A stretch of DNA of 64,000 nt from Vombatus ursinus (lineage: Eukaryota > Chordata > Mammalia > Diprotodontia > Vombatidae). The stretch covers positions 23,162,200 through 23,226,199 of the forward strand of contig NW_020940358.1 of the NCBI RefSeq assembly GCF_900497805.2, written 5' to 3'. Within the stretch, counting starts at the first letter, position 1, and each line of letters begins with the position of its first letter. Shown piece by piece: positions 51,633 through 62,331 of the stretch. A program made the position numbers and the translations under genes. A model generated the notes under the pieces. It saw nothing but the letters and a program-made list of their open reading frames with translations, had not been told where the DNA came from and searched no databases.

Positions 51633-51790
51633 ATGAGTCCAGGATTTGGAGTCAGAGTACATGGCTCTGCCATTTCCTGCCTTGCCATCTTAGTAAATCC
51701 TCTCACCTTTCTGAGCCTCAGTTAACCTACTTATAAAGTGAGGGTCAGACTACATGATTTCTAAGGACCATTCAAGCTCTGATGATCTAT
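51633..51790 (+). mobile_element. MIR-family SINE
   Basis: CCAGGATTTGGAGTCAGAGT, CTGAGCCTCAGTTAACCTAC, ACCATTCAAGCTCTGATGAT. Confidence 0.75.
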
Positions 51791-51894
51791 AAACTAATGA
51801 CTTCACTTGGGAACAAATGCACCACTACTGGGTGAAAATGAGAATATAACCTAGAGTCAGAAAGAAAGAAAGGAACTGGATTTAGGGGAAAAAA

Positions 51895-52110
51895 TATTAT
51901 TTTGACCAGACATGTGATTTCATGAATATAGGAAACTGCTGATGAGATACTTCCATTTACCAGTGCAAGTTGGCACCTGGTGTTACAACTTATAGTCTTA
52001 GAGAGATGCTTGAAGACGCTGAGAAGTTAAGTGACTTGCCCAGAGTCACACAGTCAGTAAGAGTCAGAGACAGGATTTGAACAAACATTTTCTTTACTTT
52101 GAAGCTTACC
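51895..52110 (-). mobile_element. CORE-SINE with extended body
   Basis: CAGACATGTGATTTCATGAA, CAACTTATAGTCTTAGAGAG, AGTGACTTGCCCAGAGTCAC. Confidence 0.75.
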
Positions 52111-52730
52111 AATTGCTAAAATACCGTGGCCTCTCTTCAGAGGCTATCTTTCTTCAGGGTCAGTTTCTCCACTTCATGCACCAATCTCACAGCAGAGAAT
52201 GGAGCCGGAGCTCCAATCATGGCTTGGTTGAGACATAATATCCTCACACAAACTTAAAACATTTTTTAAAGGTCATAATTTCTCAGAAACATCCGTAACT
52301 TATTGCCACTTGTGAAATAGCCCCAGGGACTTCAAGAAGGCTTCTGGGGAAATCCTAGTGTTTCCTGGAACAGTGTCTTTTCCAGGAGACCATTCAGAGA
52401 CATCAGTAAGGATGCAATTCTATTCTGTATATTGCACTTTCTACCAAAAGATCTCCAGTTGGTCTGCAACAAGGACCCCAAGTCCAGGTGTTTTATCTTT
52501 CAAAGGATGGCATGCTAAGGATCTGATGAAGGCTAGAGGTGAACCAAAGTGGTAACATTTGAAATTTATGCATATCCAGGAAGCAGGTTTCTTGCAGTCC
52601 CTTATGAACCCAGAAAGAGTTTTCCATAATATTTTCTAGTGCTTTTTGCTGATCTTTTGTAATTAATGATTGTGAGGCAGCCATTTCTCAACATTTCTCC
52701 ACCATCTCAGTATAAGAGATCTACCTATAC
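52111..52730. other. Unassigned
   Basis: About 620 bases without a named repeat. A 63-codon minus-strand frame (52493-52684, MAASQSLITKDQQKALENIM at its start) matches no family I know and is treated as chance. The region may be the 5' part of the repeat that starts next. Confidence 0.4.
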
Positions 52731-53590
52731 CCAGTCCTGGCAAGCAGGTACAGCTGATGTAGTTCCCGCATGGATTTTGGAGCATATGCAAACTACTCTG
52801 GTTCTGATCCTCTAACCACATGGTGAAGAGAAGAACTGGTAATTCAGGCCTAAATTATAATCAAAAGGAACTATGAAGCCAAAGTGAGCCTCTTTCTCTT
52901 TTTCCTCCTGGCTGTGTTTGAATGAGGAAGCAAGGACTATGGTAAGCCCTTGGTGGAGAGAGAGGCTCTATAATCAGGCTGCTACCATGTGGCCTGTGAG
53001 TACACAAAGACCATGCTGTTACTTCTGTCTCTGATAGGCCTATTCTTGCTGCTTTTAGGTGGAGAAGTTCTGGAGATAGCTATGACTTTATAAGCTTCAC
53101 AAGGTTGGAATGGTGAGAACCCGAAGTCTAGAAACTGTAGTCCGTGCTGGGATTTGCTGGAAGCCAGGCATAAGTGAGATGTCAACTGAGGCTGTGAAGG
53201 GTGACCTACTTGATCCAGCCCAGGAGTAGGAAGTAATAATGAACAATCATTTCTCCATCAGTCATACCACATTTGGAAACGATTTTGGTGGTGAATGCTT
53301 TGTAGCAACTGCTTTAAGCTTAAGTCTACTCTTGCCAGGAAGTGAGGTGATAAATAGGAGGATGTGACACCTCTCCCACGTAGGTAGGAAATTCTTTTTA
53401 ACTTCTGGCCAGCAAATGTCCTTCTGTAAAAGTCAATTGATGTTGAGTTTAAATGAGACTGGTGACTGATACTGAGGAAGACACACGAGAATGGAGGCCA
53501 GAGCTGGTAGCATTAAGGAGATACCCCCTGAATTCTCAGGGGGTACCCCCAGATCTGAGAGGATGATATATAGTCTTCCTCTGAAAATCT
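52731..53590 (+). mobile_element. Unclassified 0.9 kb repeat, copy A
   Basis: Matches copy B (59818-60985) over its length, same strand. Shared blocks: CTAACCACATGGTGA / CTAACCACATGATGA, AAGCCCTTGGTGGAGAGAG, GAGATAGCTATGACTTTA, GAAGCCAG, CATACCACATTTGGAAACG. Divergence is high, roughly 25-30 percent by eye. No coding frame. It could be an old LTR-type fossil or another non-coding transposon. Confidence 0.6.
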
Positions 53591-53651
53591 GATTCATCAG
53601 TGAGTTCAGGAGTTGAGATAAGGCTTCTCAGAACTTATAAGAGTTGTGTTA

Positions 53652-53830
53652 TAATCATTAAATCATGGAATCTCAGATTTGGAAGGGACCCCAGAGGCCA
53701 TCTGTACCTGAACAAAAATGCCATCTACAAGGAGCCTAATAGGTGGTTATTCAGCCTTTACCAGAAGACTTCCTGCAGGGGGAATTCACCACAGGCAGCT
53801 CATTCCACTCTTGGCCAACTCTAATGATTA
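53652..53830 (-). mobile_element. L3/CR1 3' end
   Basis: ATCATGGAATCTCAGATTTG, GGAAGGGACCCCAGAGGCCA, GGCAGCTCATTCCACTCTTG. Confidence 0.75.
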
Positions 53831-53831
53831 C

Positions 53832-53990
53832 AAAGAGGTAACTCGGTGGATGAAGTGCTGGGCCTGGAGTCAGGAAAATCTAAGTTCAAATTCAACCCCA
53901 GACACTTACTAGCAGTGTGACCCTAGACAAGTCATTTAACCTCTGTTTGCCTCTGGAGAAGAAAATGCCAAACCACTTTAGTGGTTCTCA
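53832..53990 (+). mobile_element. tRNA-headed SINE, start of an RTE-type tail
   Basis: AGAGGTAACTCGGTGGATGA, CTGGGCCTGGAGTCAGGAAA, CTAGCAGTGTGACCCTAGAC, then GGAGAAGAAAATGCCAAACC. The last block matches the tail-proximal part of 26069-26306. Confidence 0.8.
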
Positions 53991-54364
53991 ACTCCTTATA
54001 CCTTTCCACATTGTAGGGGGGAAAATAAGAGATTTCACATATCAAAGGCACAATGAAGTGCTAAAGCAATACAGGCTGCTACTGGCTTTGGAAGCTCCTG
54101 TAGACACAATAAAGAAATAAAATAAATAAAGAAAAAAATAATAAGCACCTCTCTGGTTGGTTGTTGTCCTTCATTCTCAAAGAGGACCAAAATGATACCC
54201 TATGTTGGAGTCAAGGTATAGTGTGTCCAACTGTGACTGATAAGATCAAGGCAAGCTTAGCATGCTCTACCACAGGTGGGGCACAAATATCCACATGAAT
54301 ATTTGGAGTGGAGGTATCTCTAAATTTGCACATTTCATGTTTCTTTTGAGCTACTGAAATTCTT

Positions 54365-54517
54365 TTGTTTGTTTGTTTGTTTAGGCAATTGGGGTCAAGT
54401 GACTTGCCCAGGGTCACACAGCTAGTAAGTGTCAAGTGTTTGGACTGAGGCCGGATTTGAACTCAGTTCCTCTTGACTTCAGGGTCGGTACTCTATCCAG
54501 TGCCACCTAGCTGCCCC
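54365..54517 (-). mobile_element. Marsupial tRNA-headed SINE inserted in the RTE
   Basis: GTTTGTTTGTTT tail, AGTGACTTGCCCAGGGTCAC, head AGTGCCACCTAGCTGCCCC. The flanks GAGCTACTGAAATTCT (54349) and GAACTACTGCAATTCT (54518) are a slightly diverged 16-base duplication. Confidence 0.93.
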
Positions 54518-56846
54518 GAACTACTGCAATTCTGCTTTGCATATAGAGTACAGTGCATTCTTTGATGCTGGCACACCATGGTGGGCAGTCTTTTGCCAGT
54601 CTCTCCCATGTCACGCAATCAAATTCAAAGTTCTTCAAAGACACCTTGAGAGTGTCCCTGTGTTGCTTCTTCTGACCTCCACGTGAGTGCTTATGTGAAT
54701 TCTCCATAAAATAGTCTTTTAGGCAAATGTATGTTTGGCATTTGAACAATGTGGCCAGCCCATCGGAGCTGCGTTTTCTACAGTGGAGTTTGAATACTTG
54801 GCAGTTTAGCTCAAGAAAGGACCCCAGTGTCTGGTATCTTATCTTGTCAGGTGATCTTCAGAATCCTTCTAAGACAATTCAAATGGGAGCAATTCAGTTT
54901 CCTGGCATGGTGCTAGTATACTGTCCAGATTGCCCAGGCATACAACAATGAAGTCAGCACAGTGGTTCTGTAGACCTTCAGTTTGGTAGGCAATGTAATA
55001 TCTCTTTTCTCCCACACTTTCCTTCAGAGCCTCCCAAACACTGAGCTAGCTCTGGCAATGCATGTGTCAACCTCATCATCTATATGTACATTCCTGGAAA
55101 ATACACTGCCAAGATAAGTGAACTTATCCACAGCATTCAATATTTCTCCATTTGTTATAATTGATGGTTCTATGAATGAATAGTGTGGAAAGCCTCTGTT
55201 TTCTTGGTGTTAATTGTTAGGCCAAAATTAGCGCAAGTAGCAGAGAATTGATCCATATTCTGTTGTATCTCAGCTTCAGAGGCTGCATTGAGTGCACAAT
55301 CATCTGCAAACAAAAAAATCATGCACCAACCCTCCATCTACTTTAGTCTTGGCTTGTAGCCTTTTCAAGTTAAATAATTTACCGTCAAGTAGCCAACCTT
55401 GATGCTGTTTTTTGTCCTCTTTGAAGTTGTCCAAGAATATTGCTAAAAACATCATGCTAGAAAGCACAGAAGCAAGCACACGGCCTTGTTTCACTCCAAT
55501 AGTGGCTGGGAAACTGTAAGAGCATCATCCATTATCCAGCACTTTGTGCAAGCACGCCATCATGAAAACTGACATACAATGATGAACTTCTCTGGGCAGC
55601 CAAATTTTGCCATAATTTTCCACAGGCCCTCACAACTAACAGTGTCAAACGCCTTGGTCAAATTGATGAACATTGTGTTCTGCTCCTGGCATTTCTCCTG
55701 GAGTTATCAGGCAGCAAACACCATATCAACCATTCCTTGGCACTTTTTGAAGTCACACTGGCTCTCAGGTAGATGACAATCTTCCAAGTGAAAGATCAGC
55801 ATATTAAGGAGGACTCTGGCAAGAATCTTGCTAGCAGTGACAAAGAAAATGACCCCTTGTGATTGTCACTGGGCAACCTATTTTCTTTGCCTTTATGGAG
55901 GCATCCTTGAACTCCTGGGGGATAACCTCCTTTAGCCATATAACCTGAAAAATTTCAGTCAACTTTTGTATGAACAGTGGACCCCTTGCCTTATAAATCT
56001 CAGCTGGAATAGAATCAGCACTAGGTGCTTTGCCACATGAAAGAACCCTAATGGTATTCAAAACTTTTTCACGTGGAAGTTCAGCCAGGGAGGGATTGAC
56101 TTCAACCTGAATAGCTTCAGCATTGATTGATGATGGTTTGTTGAGAACACTGTGGAAGTGTTCAACCCATCTCTCCAGGACCATATCCTTATCACTAATC
56201 AATATGACTCCATCAGCACTGAGTAGTTGAGATGAACCATGTGTCTTTGACCCATAAATAGCCTACAAGCCATTATAAAAGCACTTTAGATTATTATCGT
56301 CAGCATAAAACTGAATTTCATCTGCCTTCTTACTGAGCCAAGAGCCCTGCATCTCTCTAAGCTTCACTTGTACTTTTGATGGAATTAAACACTGCCTTCT
56401 TAGAAATGGATAAACTATCCTGCTGGTAAACCCTGTGGAGTTCTTGTTTTTCATTTAATAGCTTCTGAATTTCTCCATCATTTTCATCATACCAATCCTA
56501 TTGTTTGCAAGTGTTCTGGCTCAGATGAGTAAACGAGGTACTTGTACACCAAATCTCTGAAAACTGCCCACTCCTTTTCTGCTCCACTGTTGCCAACTGT
56601 GTGTTAGTTCAGCTTTCTCTCCTGGGAGAAGTGCTCTAATCTGTGGACATTAAATCTTCTGGTAGTCATCTTGTCTTGGGGCCACTGCTTTTGCTGAATG
56701 TGAATATTTAGCTTGGAGAGGATAAGCCTATGATCAGTCCAGCATTCTGCACCATACATCTCTTTTATCACTCTCACATCCTGTCTATCTCTTCTCCTTA
56801 CAATGACAAAGTTTGTTAAATGCAAATGTTGGCTGTGAGGGTGCAC
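54507..56846 (-). pseudogene. RTE endonuclease/reverse-transcriptase pseudogene
   Basis: Readable islands in order on the minus strand: VRVIKEMYGAECWTDHRLIL (endonuclease end, 56604-56846); ERWVEHFHSVLNKPSSINAE, then LSCGKAPSADSIPAEIYK and VIPQEFKDASI (55831-56202), which are the reverse-transcriptase entry blocks; VLASVLSSMMF, then DGKLFNLKRLQAKTKV and HDFF near 55320 at the position of the FADD catalytic box; and LFKCQTYICLKDYF, then GGQKKQHRDTLKVSLKN and TWERLAKDCPPW (54507-54749). Reading frame changes several times and the catalytic Asp pair is not intact in the open stretch, so no functional enzyme is made. Family assignment is firm from motif order. Confidence 0.9.
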
Positions 56847-57773
56847 CCATGAAGTTTTATTGCATTTAGGTAAATGGAAGATAGTGCTAGTGATTAGAAA
56901 GTCATGAGCTGCACGAGACTTCAGTAGTAAGTGACCATTGCTATTGCTGTTTCCTACTCCATTACTCCCAAGGACTCCCTGCCATGTTTAATAGACTATG
57001 CATACTCTTGCATTAAAGTCACCCAGAATTATAAGCTTGATGATGAAGCATCCAGGTCTTCATAAAATTTTTCTTTGACCTCGTTAGGGCTCGTCATGGT
57101 GGAAGCATAGGCACTGATGATGGTGCCATGGTGCTTTCCTGCAAGTGGTAATTGAATTGTCATGAGCCTGTCATTCACTTTTTTTGGTAGGCATACAAGC
57201 TAGTTGACTAGTTTTGATTGCAAAACCTATTCCAGCTTCACAGTGCTCCCCATCACTATGGTCACTTGAGAAAAATGTGTATTCAGCTTCAACTTCAAGT
57301 AAGCTGGCCTTCATCTGCCAACCTTGTTTCATTCAGAACTGCTATTTGAATGCGTTATCTGCTGAGTTCTCTCACAAGAGATGTTTATCTTTCAGGTCTA
57401 CTAGAGTTCATGTTGTTCATAAGTGTGGGCACATTCCATGTACTAGTCATGAGTGGAATTATCTTTGCAAAAGTTTTTTAGATTTTTTGTGTTTCAACTA
57501 CAGGGCGGGATCCCCACCTGCCACAGTAAACAGGCCAGGATTGGGCAAAGTAGATGATTTTTAAAGGTACGTTTTCTAGCCCTTTCCTCATGCCAGGAGA
57601 TTAGCAGTGCAGTCCTTAAAAAAAGGATGCTTGGATACCCAGGAAGCTGCTGAATCCCATTGCTGCTTCAGTCTAGTGAGAAGACACCCCTACAACCCAG
57701 GCCACCTGTATGCAGGGTTGTGACTACAGCTCCCCGTGTATCTGCACCTGCTGTTTCATCACGGCAAATGACT

Positions 57774-57965
57774 GGATATAGAAGTAGGGTGAATGAGGGA
57801 GACAAATTGAGGATGACACTTAGACTGTGAACTCCGGTGACTGGAAAGATGGTGGTATTCTCTAAAGAAATAAGGAACTGAAGAAGCGGGGATTTGGGGA
57901 GAAAGAGAGTGAGTCCTGTTTGCAATACGTTGAATATGAAATTCCTAAGTGAAAAGTCCAAGTGA
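57774..57965 (-). mobile_element. L2 LINE fragment
   Basis: GACTGGATATAGAAGTAGGG, TTGAGGATGACACTTAGACT, GATGGTGGTATTCTCTAAAG, GAGAGTGAGTCCTGTTTGCA. Same region as 17000-17180 in the 16.3 kb copy. Confidence 0.7.
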
Positions 57966-58019
57966 AAAAATTCAATGGGCGTTTATGATATAAAACTAGA
58001 GTTGGGAGAGAGAGATGCA

Positions 58020-58265
58020 GATTTTTAAGTTCTAAGGACCCTTTCAGCTTTGAATAAACAAACAAAATGTGTAACGTAATATGCTAAGTGCTGGAAATAC
58101 AAAGATGAAAAATGGCCAAGCATCTACTCTCTAGGAATTTCCATTCTTCTACTGTGTCCTGGGTTCCAAGGTCCCTTCTCTCTCTGGTATCCTAAGTTCT
58201 AAGGTCCATCCTGGCTCTGATGTCCAGTGTTCCAATGAACCTCCAACTCAAATGTTCTGTGGTTT
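58020..58265 (+). repeat. Tandemly repeated MIR-tail units (about 32 bases) with an L2 scrap
   Basis: AAGTTCTAAGGACCCTTTCA (58027), GGTTCCAAGGTCCCTTCTCT (58168), AAGTTCTAAGGTCCATCCTG (58193) and GTGTTCCAATGAACCTCCAA (58228) are successive diverged copies of the terminal MIR block. An antisense L2 piece (58075-58145, TATGCTAAGTGCTGGAAATA) separates the first. Confidence 0.6.
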
Positions 58266-58269
58266 AGTA

Positions 58270-58665
58270 ACTGTCAAACATAAAGCTCAATTTCATTTTT
58301 TATGTTAAAGATTTCCCAACCACTCTCTACAATGTGTCATAAAGATGGGCAATTTGTAAGGTTTCTCCTCAGAATTTCAGAGGTTTCCACTACTCTTCAA
58401 TTTTCTTCTTTCCCAAATCTCCTCATATCAAAATCTTACCAACATCATTTTTTCTTGTTTTAATTAGGTTTTTCCTCCCTCCAGAGGAACTGGAGATTGG
58501 TGGATTGCTTGACAGAGTTTTGAGTTATAGTGGACTAAACCAATTGAACATCTACACTGAGTCTGGCACCAATATGTGAGGGGTTACCAGAATGCGCAAG
58601 GAAAGACCAATTGGCCTAAGTTAGAAATGGAGTAGGTCAAAGTTTCCACACTAATCACTGTTCTT
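58270..58665. other. Unassigned
   Basis: No family recognised. An acceptor-like TTTTCCTCCCTCCAG at about 58470 precedes a purine-richer stretch, but no coding frame follows it. Confidence 0.4.
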
Positions 58666-58671
58666 TTAAGA

Positions 58672-59620
58672 AATTATTTAATTTTTTAAATTAATAAGCA
58701 TTTATTTTCTCCTCTTATCTCCCTCAAATAGAGAACAAAAAAAAAAAAGGAAAACAAACCCCTTGCAACAAATACGCATAATCAGCCAAAACAAATTCCC
58801 ATATTAGCCATGTCCAAAAATGTATGTCTCATTCCGCATATTAACCCCACCATCTCTCTATCAAGAGGTTAGTAGCATGATTCCTTATCAGTCCTGCCTT
58901 CATCAGAGGCTGCTGGTGGCACAGCAGATAGAATTCTGAGCCTGGAGTCAGGAAGGCCTGAGTTCAAATCTAGCGTCAGATGCTTAATACTTGTGTGACC
59001 CAAGAAAGTCATTTAACCTCTTTTTGCCTCAGTTTCCTCAGTTGTAATAGCACCTACTTTGCAAGTTGGTTATGAGGACAAAATGAGATAATATTAGTAA
59101 AAAGTGCTTAGCACAGTACCTGGCACATAGTGCTACATAAATGTTTATTCCCCTTCCTCTAGAATTATGGTTGGTTGGTTCATCGATCATCATTCTTAGA
59201 TCTTCAACATTTTTTTTTACATTGTTATTATGGTATAAATTGTTGTCCTGGGTTCTGCTCACTTCATTCTGCATCAGTGCACAAAAGTATTCTTAGATTT
59301 CTCTGAATCTGTCCCTTTCATCTTTTCTTATGGCACAATGTTCCATTACAGTAATATACCATACTTGGTTCAGAAATTCCCCAGTTGAAGGCCTCCCCAC
59401 TCCACCCTTAGTTTCCAGTTGTTTGACACCATGAAAAGAGCTGCTATAAATATGTTATATATAAATGTCTTTTTTTCTATTTCTTTTATCTCTTTGGGCT
59501 ATGGGTTTAGTAATTGTATCACTGGGTCAAAGTGTACACTCAATTTAGTAACTTTTTGGGCATCGTTCCAAATTGCTTTCTGGAATGACTGGACCAATTC
59601 ATGGCACCATCAATCGTTTA
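58672..59620 (-). mobile_element. L1 LINE 3' end, interrupted by a SINE
   Basis: TAATAAGCATTTATTTTCTC, AGCCAAAACAAATTCCCATA, CCATGTCCAAAAATGTATGT, then after the SINE AAATTGTTGTCCTGGGTTCT, ATGAAAAGAGCTGCTATAAA, TGGGCATCGTTCCAAATTGC. Confidence 0.9.
58905..59160 (+). mobile_element. tRNA-headed CORE-SINE inside L1
   Basis: GTGGCACAGCAGATAGAATT, GGAAGGCCTGAGTTCAAATC, TTTTGCCTCAGTTTCCTCAG, AGCACAGTACCTGGCACATA, ACATAAATGTTTATTCCCCT. Confidence 0.88.
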
Positions 59621-59817
59621 GTTTTTAAATTCTGAATTTAATAAATACCAAATAAAATGAGCATTCCCTTATACAAATTGGAATGGAAAGAGTACTTGAC
59701 ATGAAATTGTGAATCTGTTATATACAGCATACTTTTTCCTTTTAAGTATGGGGGTTGACTTGTGAGCATGTGCAGTGAGCTTAGATGATGTCATTTCCAT
59801 GTGGAGGAGGCTGGGGA

Positions 59818-60985
59818 GCCAGTTCTGGACAGGCTGTGTTGACGTGGAGTGGAAGTGCTCGTCTTCCTGGTTTGGACCATGTGCAAATGTGCTCCATATC
59901 AGCTGGAGACAGCTAGGTGGCGAAGTGAATAGCACACTGGGCCTGGAGGCAGGAATCCAGCCTCAGAAACTTACTAACTTGTGTGACCCTGGGCAAATCA
60001 CTTAACCTCTATCTGCCTCATTTTCTTCAACCATAAAATGGGGATAACAGCACCTACCCTCTCAGGGTGGTTGCAAAGATCAAGTTAGAGAATATTTGTA
60101 GAGTGCTTAGCATAACGTCTGGCACATAGTAGGTGCTTAATTAAGGCTTGTTTCTCCTTTCCCTTTTCTGCAACTGATTTTGATTTGCTAACCACATGAT
60201 GACGAGGACTGTTAATTGTATGCCTAGGCATCATCGGGGTGCATTCAAAAGGCACTAATCAACCAAAGCTGCTCTTTCTCACTGCCGTGTCCAAGGGAGA
60301 AAGCAAAGACTAAGCCCTTGGTGGGGAGAGAAGCCTCAGACCTATATGTGCCCACTGGTTCCCTGTGGCCTCTTAGCAGATGGCCTTGCTCTTGCTTACG
60401 TCTCTGTTTTATCTATTTTTTCCATCTTTTAGATGAAGTACACTAGAGATAGCTATGCCTTTGTGAGCTTCGAAAGGTCTGGAGAGTAAGCCACCCAGAC
60501 TGGGAACTGGACTCCATGCTAGGATTTTGCCTGAAGCCAGATGATGTGGATCAAAGTTCTGAGCAATTAGCCCAGCAATAACAGATATGCAGACTCAGCC
60601 ATTGGCCATGCCACATTTGGAAGAGAACTTGGTGAGACCAATGTTATGTAGAAATTGCATTAAATTTGAGCCCATTTTTTCCAAGTACCAAGGTATATAG
60701 GAGAGCATGGGCCCTCACCCCAAGTGCTGAAGGCAAGTGATTATATTTCTCTCCTTTTCTGCATTTTCACCATATATATCCCTTTGAAAAAGCTGATTGA
60801 TTTTAATTGATTAAGTGAAACTGGGGAACTAATCACTGGTAGTTAACAGTGGGGGAGGGGAGGTCCATACCAGTAGGAGGACTTGAGCTTATAGTATGAG
60901 AGAAAGACTTCCCTGATCTCTCACTGGGTACCCTTAGGGGGAAATGTAGCCAGTCTTGCTCTGGTAGAGTCTTAAATAAATAATA
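59818..60985 (+). mobile_element. Unclassified 0.9 kb repeat, copy B
   Basis: Paralogue of 52731-53590 (see there), with a SINE at 59906-60155. CAGTTCTGGACAGGC corresponds to CAGTCCTGGCAAGC in copy A, and CTAACCACATGATGACGAGG resumes after the SINE. The last part holds AAATAAATAATAAATTC. The start upstream of 59818 is uncertain. Confidence 0.6.
59906..60155 (+). mobile_element. tRNA-headed CORE-SINE
   Basis: GACAGCTAGGTGGCGAAGTG, TTGTGTGACCCTGGGCAAAT, AGGGTGGTTGCAAAGATCAA, GGCACATAGTAGGTGCTTAA. Confidence 0.88.
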
Positions 60986-61009
60986 AATTCAACATGTAAC
61001 TGTCAAAGG

Positions 61010-61800
61010 TCTCCAGTTTGTCTGCCTCCTGTTCTCTTCTGTGTTTTTAAAAAACTTCAATGACCCTTTTTTTTTGTTTGTTTCTTTTATAACCTAATAC
61101 TGGTCCCCTCCCTTTTATCTCCATTACCTCTTCCTTTCTCCAAATTGAAATTAAAAAAAAAAAAACACCACAAAAAACCTAGATCACATGGCATAAGCAG
61201 TAAAGCTGTGCCTTAATATATCATGTCAATGACATTCTAATTCTGTGAACTGAAGTACTTGGGACAAATGGATTAACAAAAACAATCTCAATGTTATTAG
61301 TGGACCTTGGTTCAGTAGTGACCTCCAATAAAACAACCTGGGCAAAGTCCAGTGGAAGCCAGGCACTAGGCAGAGTTTACAAGGGCATGCTCCCTCCTGT
61401 CCAAAGTGGACAAAGGTCAAATTATCATACACAAATTACCAGTTGCCTGATCATCGTTTCAGTAGCCTCACTCTGACCTTGATTAGTAGTGTCCACACAA
61501 ACAGGATACATTAAGGAAACCTTGTAAGAAAAATGTTTAGTCAAGCAAAACAAATTCCCACATTGGCTCTCTCTGGAAATATGTAACTCATTCTACTCCC
61601 TGAGTTCATCACCTCTCTGTCAGGAGATGTGTAAAAATCTTTATCACTAGTCCTCTGGAATTAAGATTGGTCATTGCATTGATCAAAGTTTTTAAGTCTT
61701 TCAAAGTTGTCTTTTATAATGTTGTTGATACTGGCTAAATTTTCCACCTGGTTCTGCTTATCTCATGTTATACAAATTCACTTGTTGTTAGGAACAAATG
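61010..61800 (-). mobile_element. L1 LINE 3' end, split by an unknown 336-base element
   Basis: Left part 61010-61180 (L1 3' UTR, A-rich AAACACCACAAAAAACC). Right part from 61517: CAAGCAAAACAAATTCCCAC, GAATTAAGATTGGTCATTGC, ACCTGGTTCTGCTTATCTCA. The two parts join cleanly if the insertion is removed. Confidence 0.85.
61181..61516 (-). repeat. Unknown element I, copy 1 (inverted repeat arm)
   Basis: 336 bases flanked by the hexamer AAACCT at 61175-61180 and 61517-61522, inside an L1 fragment. Its reverse complement matches 61991-62324 at about 96 percent, with the last 190 or so bases identical by eye. No SINE head, no A tail and no transposon termini that I recognise. Contains CCAATAAAACAACC on the plus strand. 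Confidence 0.9.
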
Positions 61801-61990
61801 ATATAATATATGTTAAGTGCTTTGTAATTCTTAAACTATCATATAATTATTGGTCACTATTATTTTCTCTAGTCCTCTGCCTTCTTTACCTCTTCTTAAA
61901 ATGGTGGCTTTCTGAAGAAGAAACCAACAGATAATTGCCTGTCTCAAACTGGGCATCAGACATATACAAAGTTAGCAGATGCTTCTTCCT

Positions 61991-62324
61991 TAACGTGACC
62001 TGTTTGCGTGGACCCTACTAATCAAGGTCAGAGTGAGGCTACTGCAGAGGATGATCAGGCAACTGGTAATTTGTGTGATAACTTGACCTTTGTCCACTTT
62101 GGACAGAAGGGAGCATGCCCTTGTAAACTCTGCCTAATGCCTGGCTTCCACTGGACTTTGCCCAGGTTGTTTTATTGGAGGTCACTACTGAACCAAGGTC
62201 CACTAATAACATTGAGATTGTTTTTGTTAATCCATTTGTCCCAAGTACTTCAGTTCACAGAATTAGAATGTCATTGACATGATATATTAAGGCACAGCTT
62301 TACTGCTTATGCCATGTGATCTAG
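61991..62324 (+). repeat. Unknown element I, copy 2 (inverted repeat arm)
   Basis: 334 bases from TAACGTGACCTG to CCATGTGATCTAG, flanked by TTCCT at 61986-61990 and 62325-62329. A frame of 89 codons runs through it and a 68-codon counterpart lies in copy 1. It starts without ATG and shows no known domain. Confidence 0.9.
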
Positions 62325-62331
62325 TTCCTGG

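Larger units (their letters stand above)
54149..57770 (-). mobile_element. RTE/BovB-clade LINE, nearly complete
   Basis: About 3.6 kb on the minus strand. RTE elements encode one protein with an apurinic-type endonuclease and a reverse transcriptase and end in a short repetitive tail. Order seen from the 5' side: UTR-like sequence (57570-57770), endonuclease (ending ECWTDHRLILSKL near 56760), reverse transcriptase, C-terminus (GQKKQHRDTLKVSLKN near 54650), and the tail-proximal block GGTTGTTGTCCTTCATTCTC at 54160, beyond which plus-strand A/T-rich AAATAAATAAAG units may be tail-derived. A younger SINE sits at 54365-54517. Many stops and frame changes, so inactive. Confidence 0.92.

Noticed and set aside
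52493-52684. 63-codon frame starting MAASQSLITKDQQ
   Set aside because: No family match and no exon signals; chance frame most likely.
52731-60985. Copies A and B as the two LTRs of one provirus
   Set aside because: The interval holds an RTE LINE, L1, L2, L3 and SINEs but nothing that looks retroviral, and the copies are too diverged for me to claim a pair. Left as an unclassified repeat.
61226-62277. Matching 68- and 89-residue frames as a duplicated small gene
   Set aside because: They are the same repeat read in opposite arms. The longer one lacks an ATG start and neither has a recognisable domain. DNA-level duplication explains their similarity.
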